Below are positions 11,837-23,549 of a DNA stretch of 64,000 nucleotides, in pieces. The DNA comes from Symbiodinium natans (Eukaryota > Sar > Dinophyceae > Suessiales > Symbiodiniaceae), in NCBI GenBank assembly GCA_905221605.1, contig CAJNDS010002694.1:171626-235625 (forward strand), read 5' to 3'. A program made the translations under genes and the position numbers. The notes beneath the pieces were generated by a model. It saw only the letters and a list, made by a program, of their open reading frames with translations. It was not told the origin of the DNA and searched no databases. Within the stretch, counting starts at the first letter, position 1, and each line of letters opens with the position of its first letter.

Positions 11837-12363
11837 CTTGAGGGCTTGGGGTTTAGGGTTTTGGGGTTTAGGGTTTAGGGTTTAGGGTTTGGGGTTTAGG
11901 GACTAGGGTGTGAAAGTTGAGGGTTTAGGGTCTATAGGGTTTTGGGCTTTAGGGTTTGAAAGTTTAGGGTTTGGGTTGAGGGATTGAAAGTTTTAGGGTT
12001 TAGGGTTAAGGATTGATATTTAGGTTTAGGGAGGTAGCACGGTCGGCTACACCCTAAGTTTGAAACACCCGAGTAATCGAAAAACTGTAACGCTAAACAT
12101 AAACCGTCTAAACACCCTCAACACCCTTGAGCCCTTCAACCAAAAGGCCGTATTCGCCACACAGCCCCTAATCTAACCCCGGGTTTCCGAGCATGAGAGC
12201 AGCGCCAAACCCCCAAAACCGTAAACCCTAAACCCCAAAACCGTCAAAAAACATAAGCCCTACACCCTTGAACCAGACTATCTATGTCAACAGAAATCAC
12301 AACCAGAATCCTAATCTACACCCGCAACCCACAACTAAGCCCCAAATGGAGTTTGGTTGTAAC

Positions 12364-12449
12364 AAAGCTGCGACCGTCTCTGCCAGAAATTTCAGCTGCC
12401 GAGCGTGCTTCATCCCCTCGCCTTGGCCTCCTTTGGCGTAAATGCCGGG
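12364..12449 (-). CDS. Candidate exon, 86 nt
   Basis: Acceptor GCCCAG, starts PGIYAKGGQGEGMKHARQLK and ends FLAETVAALL, donor GTTACA. It lies in a 250-bp stretch open in several frames on both strands, so the frame choice rests on composition only. Confidence 0.35.
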
Positions 12450-12596
12450 CTGGGCGATGGGCAAATGGAGAAACGAGCTGGGCGGTGCACCAAGCAGTGT
12501 TCTGGATAGTGCTATCAGAGATCCAGGCGGTTTCCGGACGGTGCAAAAAGCAAATGGCTCGGTGCCATAAGCAAGCGGTAGAAGCTGGGCCTTGTG

Positions 12597-12750
12597 GCCA
12601 CCTTGCTGTTGGTTCGTAGGGAATGTGGGAATGAGGCACCCTAAATCCCCCCCCATAATTTCCCCTTTACTGGATTATATAGGGTACCTCAGAACCTCAT
12701 TCCCTCATTCCCTACTAAACCAACAGCAAGCCACATGGGTGGTTGTCAAA
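12597..12750. mobile_element. Palindromic MITE-like element
   Basis: Left arm CTTGCTGTTGGTTCGTAGGG followed by AATGTGGGAATGAGG. The right arm is its inverted copy, ending TAAACCAACAGCAAG. No coding. A related inverted stretch (AATTTTGACAGCAGGCCACATGG as TTTTGACAGC...CCACATGG) lies at 12855-12880. Confidence 0.65.
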
Positions 12751-13443
12751 ATTATGATCCCTTTTGGGGTACCCTAAACCCTAAACCCTAAGCCCTAAAC
12801 CCAAAACCCAAAAACCCGAAACCCTAAACCCTAAACCCTAACATAATTTTGATAATTTTGACAGCAGGCCACATGGAAGGCGGACGCTGAGTCAAAAAGC
12901 GGGCGCAGACAATGCCGCCGATGAAGACCGCCAAATATGGACCGGGCCAGAAGAGACCCTAAACCCGTAGAGTTTAGGGTTTAGGGTTTAGGGTTTAGGG
13001 TATAGGGTTTAATCAACCCTAAACTCAGCTCCCCCCCCACTCACTGCTCATCACTCTGAGGTCCGGCCCAGACGGCATTGTCGAAGGCTTAAGAGCCCCA
13101 CAAACAAAGACAAAGATAAAACCCAGATGTTAAGGAAGAACTTCTTTGTGTTTGTTGTCTGGGCGGGATAGTAGGCATAAGCCTCAAACTGTAAACATCC
13201 CTAGAGTTCCCACCCTGCCAAAACCCAGAACCCCTAAAACCCCGTATCAACTCTGTTTAGGGTTTGCAGGGTTTAGTGTTTCGGGTTTGGGGAAACCGTA
13301 AACCGTAAAACCCCTAAACCCCCAAACCCAACAAAACAATCCCTAAGCCCTAAACCACTTAAACCCCCCTTCAAACCCTAATTCACCTTCATCCTAAACC
13401 CGTATAAGCCCCCCTCAAACCCTAACCCCTAACCCCTAACCCC

Positions 13444-13447
<4 letters not shown>

Positions 13448-13476
<29 letters not shown>

Positions 13477-13501
13477 ACCCCCCCCCCCCCCCCCCCCCCA
13501 A
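13448..13501. repeat. Poly-C / poly-A / poly-C tract
   Basis: About 18 C, 11 A and 20 C in series. Such runs are prone to read and assembly errors, so nearby lengths should be treated as approximate. Confidence 0.9.
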
Positions 13502-13549
13502 AACCCTCAACCGCGATATGTCGATATGCCCACTTTAAACCCTTCTTAG

Positions 13550-13675
13550 TAGCCCAGTCACCATTATTCTAATAAGGGCACCCATTTTTCGGGTTGGTGA
13601 CTTTATAACCTACACCCCAAAATCCTAAACCACCCAGAACCAACAACAAAATGCTAAAGGGTACCACTGGGCTGA
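13550..13675. mobile_element. Family E short inverted-repeat element
   Basis: Starts TAGCCCAGTCACC and ends GGTACCACTGGGCTGA, with internal AAGGGCACCC and GAACC blocks. The same ends recur at 62254-62352, in weaker form at 19670-19775, and around a larger element at 46839-47505. Confidence 0.65.
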
Positions 13676-13692
13676 CTAAGCCTTCAGCCTAC

Positions 13693-13736
13693 CGTTTGAA
13701 GCCCAGGGCCTCGTCGCGCTTCGCCGCCACAGAAAC
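13693..13736 (-). CDS. Candidate 44-nt exon
   Basis: Reads VSVAAKRDEALGFK between GCCACAG|G and GTAGGC. Both sites are good. It abuts the family E element at 13550-13675, which supplies part of the downstream intron. Confidence 0.55.
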
Positions 13737-14398
13737 CTGTGGCTTGGCAGAGGCTCAAGGGGGGGGGGGGGGGGTGACAGTGTGTGTTGAGGTTTAGGGT
13801 TTAGGATGTAGGGTTCAGGGATTTTGGATTTAGGGTTCAGGATGTAGGGTTGAGGGCTTAGGATTTAGGGTCTAGGATCTGGGGTTTTGGGCCTTGGATT
13901 TTGGGGTTTAGGGTTCGAAGTGGTGGTCAGGAATCAACATGAAGGTTTCGGGTCAAGGTTTGGGGTTTATCGGCTCAGGGGTTCAGGGTTGAGGGGTTTA
14001 GGGGGTTTAGGGTGTAGGGTTTAGGGGGTTTAGGGGGTTTAGGGGTTTAGGGGGTTTAGGGGGGTTTAGGGGGTTTAGGGGGGTTTAGGGGGTTTAGGGG
14101 GTTCAGGGCTTAGTTGGGTTTAGGGTTTATAAAGGAAGTTAAAGGCTTTACGTGCCCTTTTCTTGTGAGGTTCCTGTTCAGTTGTTTTTTGGGGTGTCAA
14201 CCCTACATCCCTAGACCCCACTTACACCTTACACCCCAAAATTCCCAGACTCCTACATGCCCCAACCCTAAACAAAACCCTGAACCCTAAACCCGAAACC
14301 CTAAGCCCCGTGCCCCTAAACCCTAAACGCTAAACCCTAAACCCTAAACCCTAAACCCTAAACCCTAAACCCTAAACCCTAAACCCTAAACCCTAAAC

Positions 14399-14458
14399 CC
14401 TGTGCCTGCAACTCGCCGCGCTGGCGCGCAAGCAGTGCAAGCTGGGCTTCAGAGGCCT
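14399..14458 (-). CDS. Candidate exon, coiled-coil type
   Basis: 60 nt, reads ASEAQLALLARQRGELQAQ. Acceptor CCGCTCAG, donor GTTTAGGG at the array edge, or GCACAG seven bases earlier. CCCTAAA (14290-14398) left, TTTAGGG right. Confidence 0.55.
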
Positions 14459-15111
14459 CTGAGCGGGTTTAGGGTTTAGGGTTTGGGGTTTAGGGTTTAG
14501 GGCTTAGGGCTTGGGGCTTATGAGGGTTAGGGTTTAGGGTTTAGGATTTAGGCTCTAGGGTTCAGGGGCTCCGAAGTCTACACCTTCGACTCCTAAGAAC
14601 ACTAGATTGCATCCTTCAATAGGGTTCTGATAACCCTACTTCTAGCCACCCATGAACCTTCAAGTCAACCGTTTCTGTTGAGGCTAGAGCTCTGCCCCTA
14701 AACCCTAAACCCTAAACCCCAAACCCCAAACCCCAAACCCTAAACCCTAAAACCATGTAGGGTTTGTACTGGCCCGCTTCCAACGGCTGCCTCATCAGTT
14801 GTAACTCGGAACCCTACACCGCAGGGTGGTCGGGTGCACAGTTTAGGGTTTTAGGGCTTTCGTAACCCTAAACCCTAAACCCTAAACCCTAAACTCTAAA
14901 CCCTCTAAACCCTAAACCCCAAACCCTAAACCGCAGGGTTTAGGGTGGCATTTCCAGCCTCAGGAGGCAAGGGGCTCAACTTTTTCTGTTGTTTCCCAAT
15001 CATCCGCCGAATCCCCTCACAACCTCTAAACCCTAAACCCTAAACCCTAAACCCTAGACCCGAAACCCTAAACCCTAAACCCTAGACCCTAAACCCCAAC
15101 TCAAACCTTGC

Positions 15112-15153
15112 CTTGAGCAAGGAGGGCTGGACGTATCGAGCCCGAAGATCGGC
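15112..15153 (-). CDS. Candidate 42-nt exon
   Basis: Reads ADLRARYVQPSLLK, phase 0 both ends, acceptor TTGGCAG|G, donor GCAAGG (GC type) or GTTTGA a few bases on. Confidence 0.5.
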
Positions 15154-15501
15154 CTGCCAAGATGTCGCCCTACTTGGGGTTTAGGGTTTAGGGTTTAGGG
15201 GTACAGGGTTTACAGGGTTTAGGGCTTAAGGTACTTGGGGTTTGGGCTTTTCGGTTTGGGAAGTGTGGGGTTTGGGGCCGAAGATTGAGATCTGATATGT
15301 GGTGATGCTTCGACTTTCTGAGCAACACAGAGGACTCGCCATGTACCCATGTAGTACATCTTGGGGACTTGCAGGCGTTCCGAAAAAAGTAGCTTTAGGG
15401 CTATTGTTCCAGGTTTAGGGGCCTCGTGGTACTGCAACCCGCAACTTGAAGAAACCACAACTTGAAGGTTCATGCCTGGGTAGCTGAGGCTGCAATTAGG
15501 T

Positions 15502-15648
15502 CTACTTGGAGGTTCATGGGTACTTATAACCCCAATTATACGTCTACTTGTAACCTACTTAGGAGTCACAGTTGCGGTTACAACTGTACTTGTAACCCTA
15601 AACCCAAAGCTTCATTGGGGTTCTAAGTACCCATGAACATCCAAGTAG
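15502..15648. mobile_element. Family A short inverted-repeat element
   Basis: Starts CTACTTGGAGGTTCATGGG and ends with its complement CCCATGAACATCCAAGTAG. The interior has TACTTRTAACC blocks on both arms. About 147 bp, no coding. Same family as 32907-33063 and 61662-61818. Confidence 0.75.
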
Positions 15649-16109
15649 CCATGGTTCTCCTGCTTGTGCAGAGCCCTGCCCAGAACCCTCAACCCAAAAC
15701 CCTAAAGCCAGTGTTGACTAACTCCCACATGGCTTTGAAAAGCTGGGAACTCCTTAGCCTCAGGTTTAGGGTTTAGGGTTTAGCGAGCACAACCAGACTT
15801 CACACGAAGTTCCTTTCCATGTTTAGGGTTTGCCTGCCGATCCTGGTTGCCTACAGTTATAGTTCCCCCTTGCAGGAGATATGGGGGGTTCGTAGTCGTT
15901 CATACTAACTATTTTAGACGACGGGGCCTCTAGTAGGTAGGCTTTTTGGATTTAGGGTTGGGATGCATCGACGGCTCCGCAAAAAACTGATATGCCAAAA
16001 GCCCTAAGGCCCTTAGGCCCTGAGGGCCCTGCCGACTGCCAGATAACCCAAAACCCAAAACCCTAACCCTAAACCCTAAACCAAAAAAAACCTAAGGTGC
16101 CTCGGCAAC

Positions 16110-16142
16110 CTCCTGCTGCTGCTGCAGACCCAGCTGCCTGGC
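16110..16142 (-). CDS. Candidate 33-nt micro-exon
   Basis: Reads ARQLGLQQQQE, 11 codons, acceptor TGCGGCAG|G and donor GTTGCC. A TAG just downstream in frame means the donor must be used here or at the next GC. The block could begin earlier (DLRQ). Confidence 0.5.
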
Positions 16143-16343
16143 CTGCCGCAGGTCAGGAGGAGGGGCGTATGTTCACCGAAACATGCAGCGGTTCAGGGTT
16201 CAGGGTTCAGGGTTTAGGGCTTAGGGTTGAAGGGTTCAGGGCCGGGTTTAAGAAGGGCCTCTCTTTGACTAATGAAGCACGGGGAGTCTAAGAACGTGGA
16301 AGAAGCCTTTAGGGTTTAGGGTTTACTGTTTTAGGGTTCAGGG

Positions 16344-16513
16344 TATAGGGGCAGAGCGAGGCGGAGGGAAGGGGGAGGGTGCAAAGAAAGGGAGGGAGGG
16401 AGGGGGGGAGGAGGGAGGAAAGGGGAGGGGGAGGGAGGGGGGGAGGGGGAGGGGGGAGGGGATGGGGGAGGGGGAAGGGGGAGGGGGAAGGGGAGGGGGA
16501 GAGGGGAGGCAGG
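16344..16513. repeat. Polypurine G-rich tract
   Basis: Runs of GGGAGG and GGGGGAGG on plus. The 126-aa plus and 65-aa minus frames here are repeat artefacts. The tract could form G-quadruplex or triplex structures. Confidence 0.85.
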
Positions 16514-16921
16514 AAAGCTACTAGACACTATTCGATTGCGGAATCCTCGAATGCTTCACCCTCTACACCTGTACCGTGCAAAAAGTGCACCAACAAGAAT
16601 CAAGAGCTACGAGTAGGAACAATACCTCAAACTCGAAAAGCCCATGAATCTCTGTATCTCTCCCTGCCCCCACTCCTCGGCCCCTCGATCAACAAACGAG
16701 CCCCCAGACACCAGAGCCGACATGTCACCCCAAACTCCAAAACCCCCTCTTCCCCCTGACGTCCCAGAGTGACCTATGAATGAAGGGGGACACTACCCAA
16801 TTTCAACAGACTAAGGGCCGTCCCGGGCATTCATCGGCAGTGACAACCATGAACCTCCCCCCCAAAACCCTGAACCCTAAACCCCAAACCCCAAACCCTA
16901 TGCCCTAAACCCTAAACCCCC

Positions 16922-17006
16922 TAAACCCTAAACCCTAAACCCTAAACCCTAAACCCTAAACCCTAAACCCTAAACCCTAAACCCTAAACCCTAAACCCTA
17001 AACCCA
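16922..17006 (-). repeat. CCCTAAA array
   Basis: About 12 perfect CCCTAAA units directly left of the exon at 17017-17090. A CCCCAAAC variant at the junction is the candidate splice donor, GTTTGGGG on the minus strand. Confidence 0.95.
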
Positions 17007-17016
17007 CCCCCCAAAC

Positions 17017-17090
17017 CTTCCAAGAGCCTCCACGAGGCCGAGGTGAGCTCGACGCTCGTCCAGCACCTGCTCAGCCTCCTGCAACTCCAC
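17017..17090 (-). CDS. Candidate exon, coiled-coil type
   Basis: 74 nt, starts VELQEAEQVLDERRAHLGLV and ends EALG. Acceptor ACCGCAG|G, donor GTTTGGGG. One of the most convincing heptad-like blocks. 17215-18650 to the right holds arrays and a family D element. Confidence 0.6.
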
Positions 17091-17116
17091 CTGCGGTTGG
17101 CTTTAAGGGCTTCTGG

Positions 17117-17213
17117 CTTGGGCTTAGGGCTTAGGGCTTAGGGCTTAGGGCTTAGGGCTTAGGGCTTAGGGCTTAGGGCTTAGGGCTTAGGGCTTAGGGC
17201 TTAGGGCTTAGGG
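17117..17213 (+). repeat. Homogeneous GGGCTTA variant array
   Basis: About 14 consecutive GGGCTTA units, then a switch to TTTAGGG. The single-variant run suggests local amplification of one variant. A shorter run of the same variant is at 20942-21003. Confidence 0.9.
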
Positions 17214-17832
17214 TTTAGGGTTTAGGGTTTAGGGCTTAGGGTTTGGGGTTTAGGGTTTAGAGCTCAGGGTTTAGAGCTTAGGTTGTAGGGTTTGGGGCTG
17301 GTATAGGGTGTGTAGGGTTTAGGTATTTAGGGCACAGGCTTTGGAGTTCCCCCACGCAACCCAACCCCTCCCCAAACCCGAAGCCCTAAACTTCTAAACC
17401 CTAAGCCCTAAATCCTAAATCCCCAAAACCCTAAAACCTAAACCCTGTACCCTAAACCCTTAAACCGCAGCTAGACCACTTCGGATTTCGGGCTTCGCTG
17501 GTTTTGGGCTTGGGCCTTCTGGGGCTTCAGAAAGATCTCGGACTATGTTGGAGGAACTGGGAGCATTTACGTCGAGGCAGTAAGTAGGGTTTAGGGTTTC
17601 GGCTTAAGGTCTAGGGTCTAGGATTTAGGGGGTTCTAGGGTTTAGGGCCTAGCGTCTAGGCTCTAGGGTTTCGGGTGTAGGGTTTAGGACCGGCCAAACC
17701 ATGGTTCTCGGCTGTTCAACAGCTCTACACAAACCAAGGGCCCATGCGAACCCTTTAATTTAACGGAGGTAAGGGACCATATTAAGGGCCCATGTAACTA
17801 CCCTTAGAAAAGCCCCAAGCCCTGAACCCTAA

Positions 17833-17930
17833 GCTACCTGAAGGCTCTAATGTAGTTCCTCTGTTGGGTTCCCTATAGGGGAATCTAGTATACCACCCCC
17901 GAAATGGCACGACAGAGGAGCCTTTGGGTC
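17833..17930. mobile_element. Family D short inverted-repeat element
   Basis: Starts GCTACCTGAAGGCTCTAATG and ends GAGGAGCCTTTGGGTCG. The core TATAGGGGAATCTAGTATAC is shared with copies at 47642, 52391 and 52905. The 106-codon minus frame across it is chance. Confidence 0.6.
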
Positions 17931-18652
17931 GTTTAAGCAAAATCCCAAAGTCCTCAAACACAACACTAAAGACCAACAAGGCCCCCATGCCAACTGCCGG
18001 AGCAGAAAGGCCTGGCAACGTTGCGCTATAGAGCGCTCCGATGCCAAGGCAGCATGCAGTGCAGCCTCGTTCGAGTGACAGGCCTGCGGCGGGTGTTTTC
18101 ACAAGATGCTGCTACTAGATACATGCTTGCTGTTGTTGCACGATGCTCTCAAGTCTCCCTCCTTTGAAATACTAGATTCCCGATGCATTCGGCTTCCGGT
18201 GGCGGGCCTGCGATGCCAACCAGGCAGGATAGGTTCACGTGTCGTTGTAAGAAGTAGGGTTACCGCTTGGCTTCCAGCCGAGGCGTCCAGGACCCGCGGA
18301 CCCCCTGCCCCCCCACCCGACCACCCGCTTTGTGCGACCGCCCAAGATAGCGCGGCCCAAAAGCAGGAAAATAGTCACCAAGACCCCCCAAACACCCGCG
18401 TGCCATGTCGCAGCCCCCGCCTCATTGGGCATCTAATTCGAAGTCAGGATGTCAACAAGACACCAAAAAGCTGCTGCGGCTTGCGAAGAAAATCGACACA
18501 AACATTCATGACGGACCCTCCACAAAAGGGAGCTACATTCAAGGGTCGAGGTCCTTTTGCGCTTAGGATCCTAGAAGCCCTAAACCCTAAACCCTAAACC
18601 CTAAACCCTAAACCCTAAACCCTAAACCCTAACCCTAAACCCTAAACCCTAC

Positions 18653-18728
18653 AAAGGCCCTCAGCCCGGGCAGTCTCTTGGCTGAGAAAGGCCTCCGCCC
18701 GAGCCCGCTGCCAGCGTAGAGCCTGCTC
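18653..18728 (-). CDS. Candidate exon, coiled-coil type
   Basis: 76 nt, starts EQALRWQRARAEAFLSQETA and ends RAEGL. Acceptor GTTGCAG|G. Donor GTAGGG leading into the TTTAGGG-type array, or a GC donor six bases earlier. Confidence 0.6.
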
Positions 18729-19487
18729 CTGCAACGCATGCACACAAGGATGGGCTATTATACCCTAGAATGCCGAAAAAGGCCCTTTACAGGGTTTAGG
18801 GTTTAGGGTTTAGGGTTTAGGATTTAGGGTTTAGGGCCTAGACCCTGGAATACCTCAAAAGGCCCTTTATAGGGTTCATTGTGGGGATTATAAGGCCGAA
18901 TAGCCCATCCTGGCACAAAGCCTTATCTGCTTGGGGGCTTCTGGGTAGGGGTTTAGGATTTAGGTTTAGCTTTTTTGTTGGCTTAGGGTTTAGGGTCTAG
19001 GGTTTAGGGTTTAGGGTTTGGGAGCTAGGGTTTAGGGTTTAAGGTCTGGGATATCTACAGAGTCGTACTGAAATGTTCATGGGTAGATAAAAGTAGGGAT
19101 ACAGGTACTTTAGTTGGGGTTTATAGGGGGCTTTGTGACAGTTGTCCTGCGTAGGTAGACATTTCCTAAACCAGTCCTCCTAAAGCAGAATAGGAGACAT
19201 GCGAAATCTATCAAGGTCCTGTCTTTCTTTTTTAGCACTTCTATGAGATAACCTAGATAAACCCGTAAAATTAAAAAGTTCCATGGATCTGGCATATTTC
19301 TTTTGTCGGATTGTCGGTTGCTCGACTGGGATGTCCGTTAAACCCCTCTGAAAACGTTTTCCTGGATGTGATGCTCTTAAACCCCAAAAAGGGGAAACCC
19401 TAAACTTTCCTAAGCCCTAAACCCTAAACCCTAAAACCCTAAAACCCTAAACCCTAAACCCTAAACCCTAAACGCTAAACCCTAAAC

Positions 19488-19525
19488 CTCAGTCTAGGTC
19501 GGGCCAAGCAAGCTCGGCCTGGAGC
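19488..19525 (-). CDS. Possible micro-exon
   Basis: Acceptor ACCCCAG|G and donor GTTTAGGG bracket 38 nt. Frames read APGRACLARPRLR, or LQAELAWPDLD with a stop at the end. Placement between CCCTAAA and TTTAGGG arrays is the main support. Confidence 0.3.
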
Positions 19526-20190
19526 CTGGGGTCTAGAGCATTTAGGGTTTAGGGTTTAGGGTTTAGGATGACGGCTGCACAAGGCGGCAAACCTTCAGGA
19601 ACACCTCTTGGTAGCCCGCATTGAAAGCAGGGCACCCTTTTTGGGGATTAGGGTTTAGGGTTTAGGGTTTAGGCTAACCACATGGTAGTAAGGGCACCCA
19701 TTTTGGGGTTGGATACTTGAAAAGGGAACCCATAACCGAAGAAAAAAAGGGTCAAGGGTACCACTGGACTACCAGGACCTGGCAGACCCTGTCTCTGGCG
19801 CTGCGATGGAGAGAAGCGGGTTTAATTATAGGGTTCTTAAGGGAGGGGGGGGGTTCAAGGGGGTAGGCACCGAGGGAGCCTTCGGGAAGCTTCGGCAGAC
19901 CTAGAGAGTAGTAGGGAGTAGTAGGGAACCCTTACGAACCCTATAGTTTAAGGGAATCAGTAGTTGCGAGTTAGTGTGAGTACCTGGAGGTTGAAGGGGA
20001 CACGTAAGCAGGATCATTTGTACCTGTATGAGGCTTGCAGTAGGTGATAGATGCCGTTGCCCTAACCCCACTTAAGATGCCATTGAACCCTCAAGTCAAC
20101 CACTCCCTTCGAACCTGAACCCTAAACCCTAAACCCTAAACCCTAAACCCTAAACCCTAAACCCTAAACCCTAAACCCTAAACCCTAAAC

Positions 20191-20254
20191 CCGAAAGCTG
20201 CGAATCCCCAACGGCCTCCTCCTCAGCTGCTGCCAGTACACCATCAAGTGCCTC
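20191..20254 (-). CDS. Candidate exon, coiled-coil type
   Basis: 64 nt, reads EALDGVLAAAEEEAVGDSQL and S. Acceptor AGCCCAG|G, donor GTTTAGGG exactly at the array edge. Confidence 0.6.
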
Positions 20255-20849
20255 CTGGGCTTAGCAGAATGTAGGCTTTTGTGTTTTAGGGTTTTAGGGT
20301 TTATGGTTTTAGGGGTTTAGGGTTTTAGGGTGCAGGGACTTCGGGATCAGGGGAAGAATGACTGCGGTGTATCGGAAGTCACCCTCACGCAGCAGTGAGC
20401 AGCGGCCAGCCAATGCGAATGTAGCCCAAGCTGGCCCAACCCAGCTAAGATGGGGTCTTCCGGCAGGAAGGCGCATATGCATCACCAACCCCGCTTTCTC
20501 TCTCTGTCTACACATATGTACATGTGTGTGTATAACAATAAAAATGTGTATAGGTATATATATATATATGTATATATACACATATAATTTGTACATAAGT
20601 ATATTCAACTCAAAACCGTGAGCAATAGGTGCCCCCTCTTCCTTGCACTCCCGGTCGTTACATCTTCTGCAGGATGCAACAAGCCCAATCACCTGAAATC
20701 CCAAACCCTCAACCCCAAACCATCAGCAGTGGCCTGGGGAAGGACCCAAGAAAGGTGCCCCTAAACTTCCGGACATGGCCCCACGTTTAGGGTTTAGGGT
20801 TTAGGGTTTAGGGTTTAGGGTTTAGGGTTTAGGGAGTTCCATGGGGCGC

Positions 20850-20939
20850 CTTCTTCGCACGCTTCGCGTTGCCCAGCTCACGCCGGCGCGCCACGAAGCT
20901 TTGCTCCGCGGCTGCCGCGGCGGCCGCCTCGAATTGGGG
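20850..20939 (-). CDS. Candidate exon, 90 nt
   Basis: 30 codons, phase 0: starts PQFEAAAAAAAEQSFVARRR, ends ELGNAKRAKK. Acceptor CCTGCAG, donor GCGCCC (GC type). Strongly GC-rich. TTTAGGG-type repeats on both sides, so the usual inverted layout is missing. Confidence 0.6.
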
Positions 20940-22019
20940 CTGCAGGGCTTAGGGCTTGTAGGGCTTAGGGCTTAGGGCTTAGGGCTTAGGGCTTAGGGCT
21001 TAGGGTTGAGGGTTGAGGGTTTAGGCTCCAGGGCTAAAAACTCGAAAGGGTTTAGAGGTTAATGGGAGCATTTAGGGGTTTGGGGTCGAGACCTGTTGTT
21101 CGGCCAGGAAATGACTAGTTCATGGTTGGGATCGCATTAAAACTTCAATTGCTATTCCTTATTGGGTCTAAGTGCCCTGAACAATGTAAAAATGTTTCCC
21201 AAGTATGACCAAGGCTAGAACTTGGGCGTCCGGCTGTCTGTCTGGTCACTGTCTGGGTCGTCTGCCGAACCTCAACCCTGAACCCTCAACCCTGAACCCT
21301 CAACCCTAACCCTCAACCCTAAACCCTAAACTGCAACAGTCGGAACCCTCAGACTCCGAAGGGTAAGGTTCACCCCAGACAGAATACAAGGAAAAGATCC
21401 TGAAAGGGGTCTAGGGTTTAGGGTTTAAGGTTTAGGGTTTCAGGGTTTAGGGCCTCAGGTAATGAGGGTTGAGGGTTTGGGTTCAACCCTCAAAAGGAAC
21501 CTTGTCACGCCTGACTCTGAATCCTAAACCTGAGGCCACGAAACAAAAAAACCTTGCATCCTAAACCCCAAACACCCCTAAACAACCCTAAACCCTAGAC
21601 CCTAAACCCCAAACACCCCTAAACACCAGACTCTACCAACAGATCACCCGCGCTCAAAAAAACACCACCAAAACAAACCCCAAACCCCCAAAAGCCCTAA
21701 ACCCTAAACCGCCAATCCCCAAAAATAACAACCCCGCCCCCCAAAGAATCGACAAACCACCCAAACCACCAATAACCCAAGAACCGCTAAACCCCCTATA
21801 TTCTAAATCCCAAACCCAAGCCCGAGATCCCAACTCCTGAGCTCTCAACAACCCACAACCAAAGAACCGCTGAAACCCACAAAACCCCAAAACCACTAAA
21901 ACCCTGAACCCTAGTCCATAATCCTATAAACCCTAAACCACTAAAACCCAAAACCCTAAACCAAACCCTAAACCCTAAACCCTAACCCCTAAACCCTAAA
22001 TAACCAAAGAACCCCAAGC

Positions 22020-22067
22020 CCCAGTCGCCTCTTCAGACTGGCGGTCCTTCCTCTGGCGCTTGAGCTC
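22020..22067 (-). CDS. Candidate 48-nt exon
   Basis: Reads ELKRQRKDRQSEEATG. Acceptor CATCGCCAG|G, donor GCTTGGGG, or GCGACT at 22029. Highly charged. 20945-22020 holds arrays, scattered CCCTAAA-like units and no other supported exon. Confidence 0.5.
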
Positions 22068-22766
22068 CTGGCGATGGTGACAGGGCTTAGGGGTTAGTGT
22101 ATTAGGTCTAGGGTTGTTTTAGGTGTTTAGGGCCAGGGTCCAGTGTTTAGGGCTAGGGTTTAGGGTTTTGGGGTTTAGGGTTTTTTGGGGTTCAGGAAAG
22201 GTTTGAAGCAGGGGGATCAGGTTTAGGGTTTAGGGGATCAGGGTTGAGGGCAGGTTTTCGGATTTAGAGTTTGTCTTGAGGTTTAGGACTGCAGGGTTTT
22301 AGGGTTTAGGGTTTAATTGGGTTTAGGGTTTCGGGTTTAGGGATTAGGTTTTAGCCCACCTTTAGAGTAGACCCTGAAAAAAAAGTATACACTTTTTAGG
22401 TAGAAGTAACAAGAATAAGAACCCAGAACCAAAAAAAGTATTAAAGTAAAGTACTCCAAAACCCAGTTAGGGTTTAGGGTAGTGTCTGAGGGGCTTTTGG
22501 GAGCCTGGGGGTTTGCTGGGTCTGGGCGGTTAAGGGACTCAAGCCTTTTGCGGGGATTGGGTTTGGCGGTCTGTGGGGTGTTTAGGGTTTAGGGATTGTA
22601 GGGCTTGACGTTTAGCCCCGTGACCATACTATAAAAAAAGGGGGGGTGGTTATTGCATAAAGGAACCCAGAACCAAAACAAGACTGGGCTACCAAGCAAC
22701 CCTAAACCCTGAACCCTAAACCCTGAACCCTAGAACCCTAAACCCTAAATCCTAAGAACCCTAAGC

Positions 22767-22830
22767 CCTCAACGCAAAGGTTCGATTGCGGCAGCGGCAG
22801 ACTATTGGCAGAGCAGACGTTGTCCCGCTT
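22767..22830 (-). CDS. Possible exon
   Basis: Reads KRDNVCSANSLPLPQSNLCV and E to donor GCTTAGGG. Acceptor TCTCGAG is weak. Less like a coiled coil than its neighbours. Confidence 0.3.
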
Positions 22831-22958
22831 CTCGAGATCCAACAGGTGGTGGGGGGGGGGGGGGGCAACTGACTCGCAAGAGCTGTCTTTAGGAGACACA
22901 AGAGGGCTTGGAGTTTAGGGCTTGGAGTTTAGGGCTTGGCCCTGTGAGAGTCGCACAC

Positions 22959-23004
22959 CTCCAGATCCATGGCCCGTGATGCAATCTCCGTCTCGAGCTG
23001 GCGC
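22959..23004 (-). CDS. Candidate 46-nt exon
   Basis: Reads RQLETEIASRAMDLE. Acceptor GGTGTGCAG|G, donor GTGTGCG. Both sites are good. It lies away from long arrays, showing that the exon series does not depend on them. Confidence 0.55.
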
Positions 23005-23399
23005 CTGCACACCAAGTCGAGAAGGTTTGAGGGTCAGGGAACCTAAAACTTTAAGCTCAAGACAACTTAAAACCCTAAACTCAGGAGCCTAGAGTTGTCA
23101 GGGTTGAAGGACTGAGGTGTTTAGGTTCGGTTTGGGGATCGTAAGGGTGTGGAGCTTTGGTGGGGGTGCCAGATTGATCCTCAACAGGCAAAAGAGGTCC
23201 TGGTTTCGGCCCCCGCAAACCCCAAACCCAAAACCCTAAACCCCCAAAGCCTTGAACCAAACTTCAAGCCCTCGAAGTTCTAGTTTACCCTGATAACTTC
23301 AGCCCTCCAAGCCCCACGCATTAAGCTTGGTAAGCCCGGAACCAACCCCCATGAAAAAAACAAAAGAGTAAACAACAAAGTAATGAAAAACAAACAGTA

Positions 23400-23483
23400 C
23401 ATATGTATACATATATATGTGTATATGTATATATATATATATGATATATATATATATATATGTGTGAGAGAGAGAGAGAGCCC
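23400..23483. repeat. (TA)n and (GA)n microsatellite
   Basis: TA-rich tract ending in GAGAGAGAGAG, next to a block (CCCTTTCGGGTCGATTGTGC) that occurs inverted at 25780-25810. Probably the outer edge of the satellite element. Confidence 0.8.
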
Positions 23484-23549
23484 TTTCGGGTCGATTGTGC
23501 GTCCGCCTTGCCTTTGATAAACGGAATTAATTCAAATAATTATTAAGTA

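Noticed and set aside
16331-16759. Gly/Arg-rich 126-codon plus frame
   Set aside because: Polypurine tract artefact.
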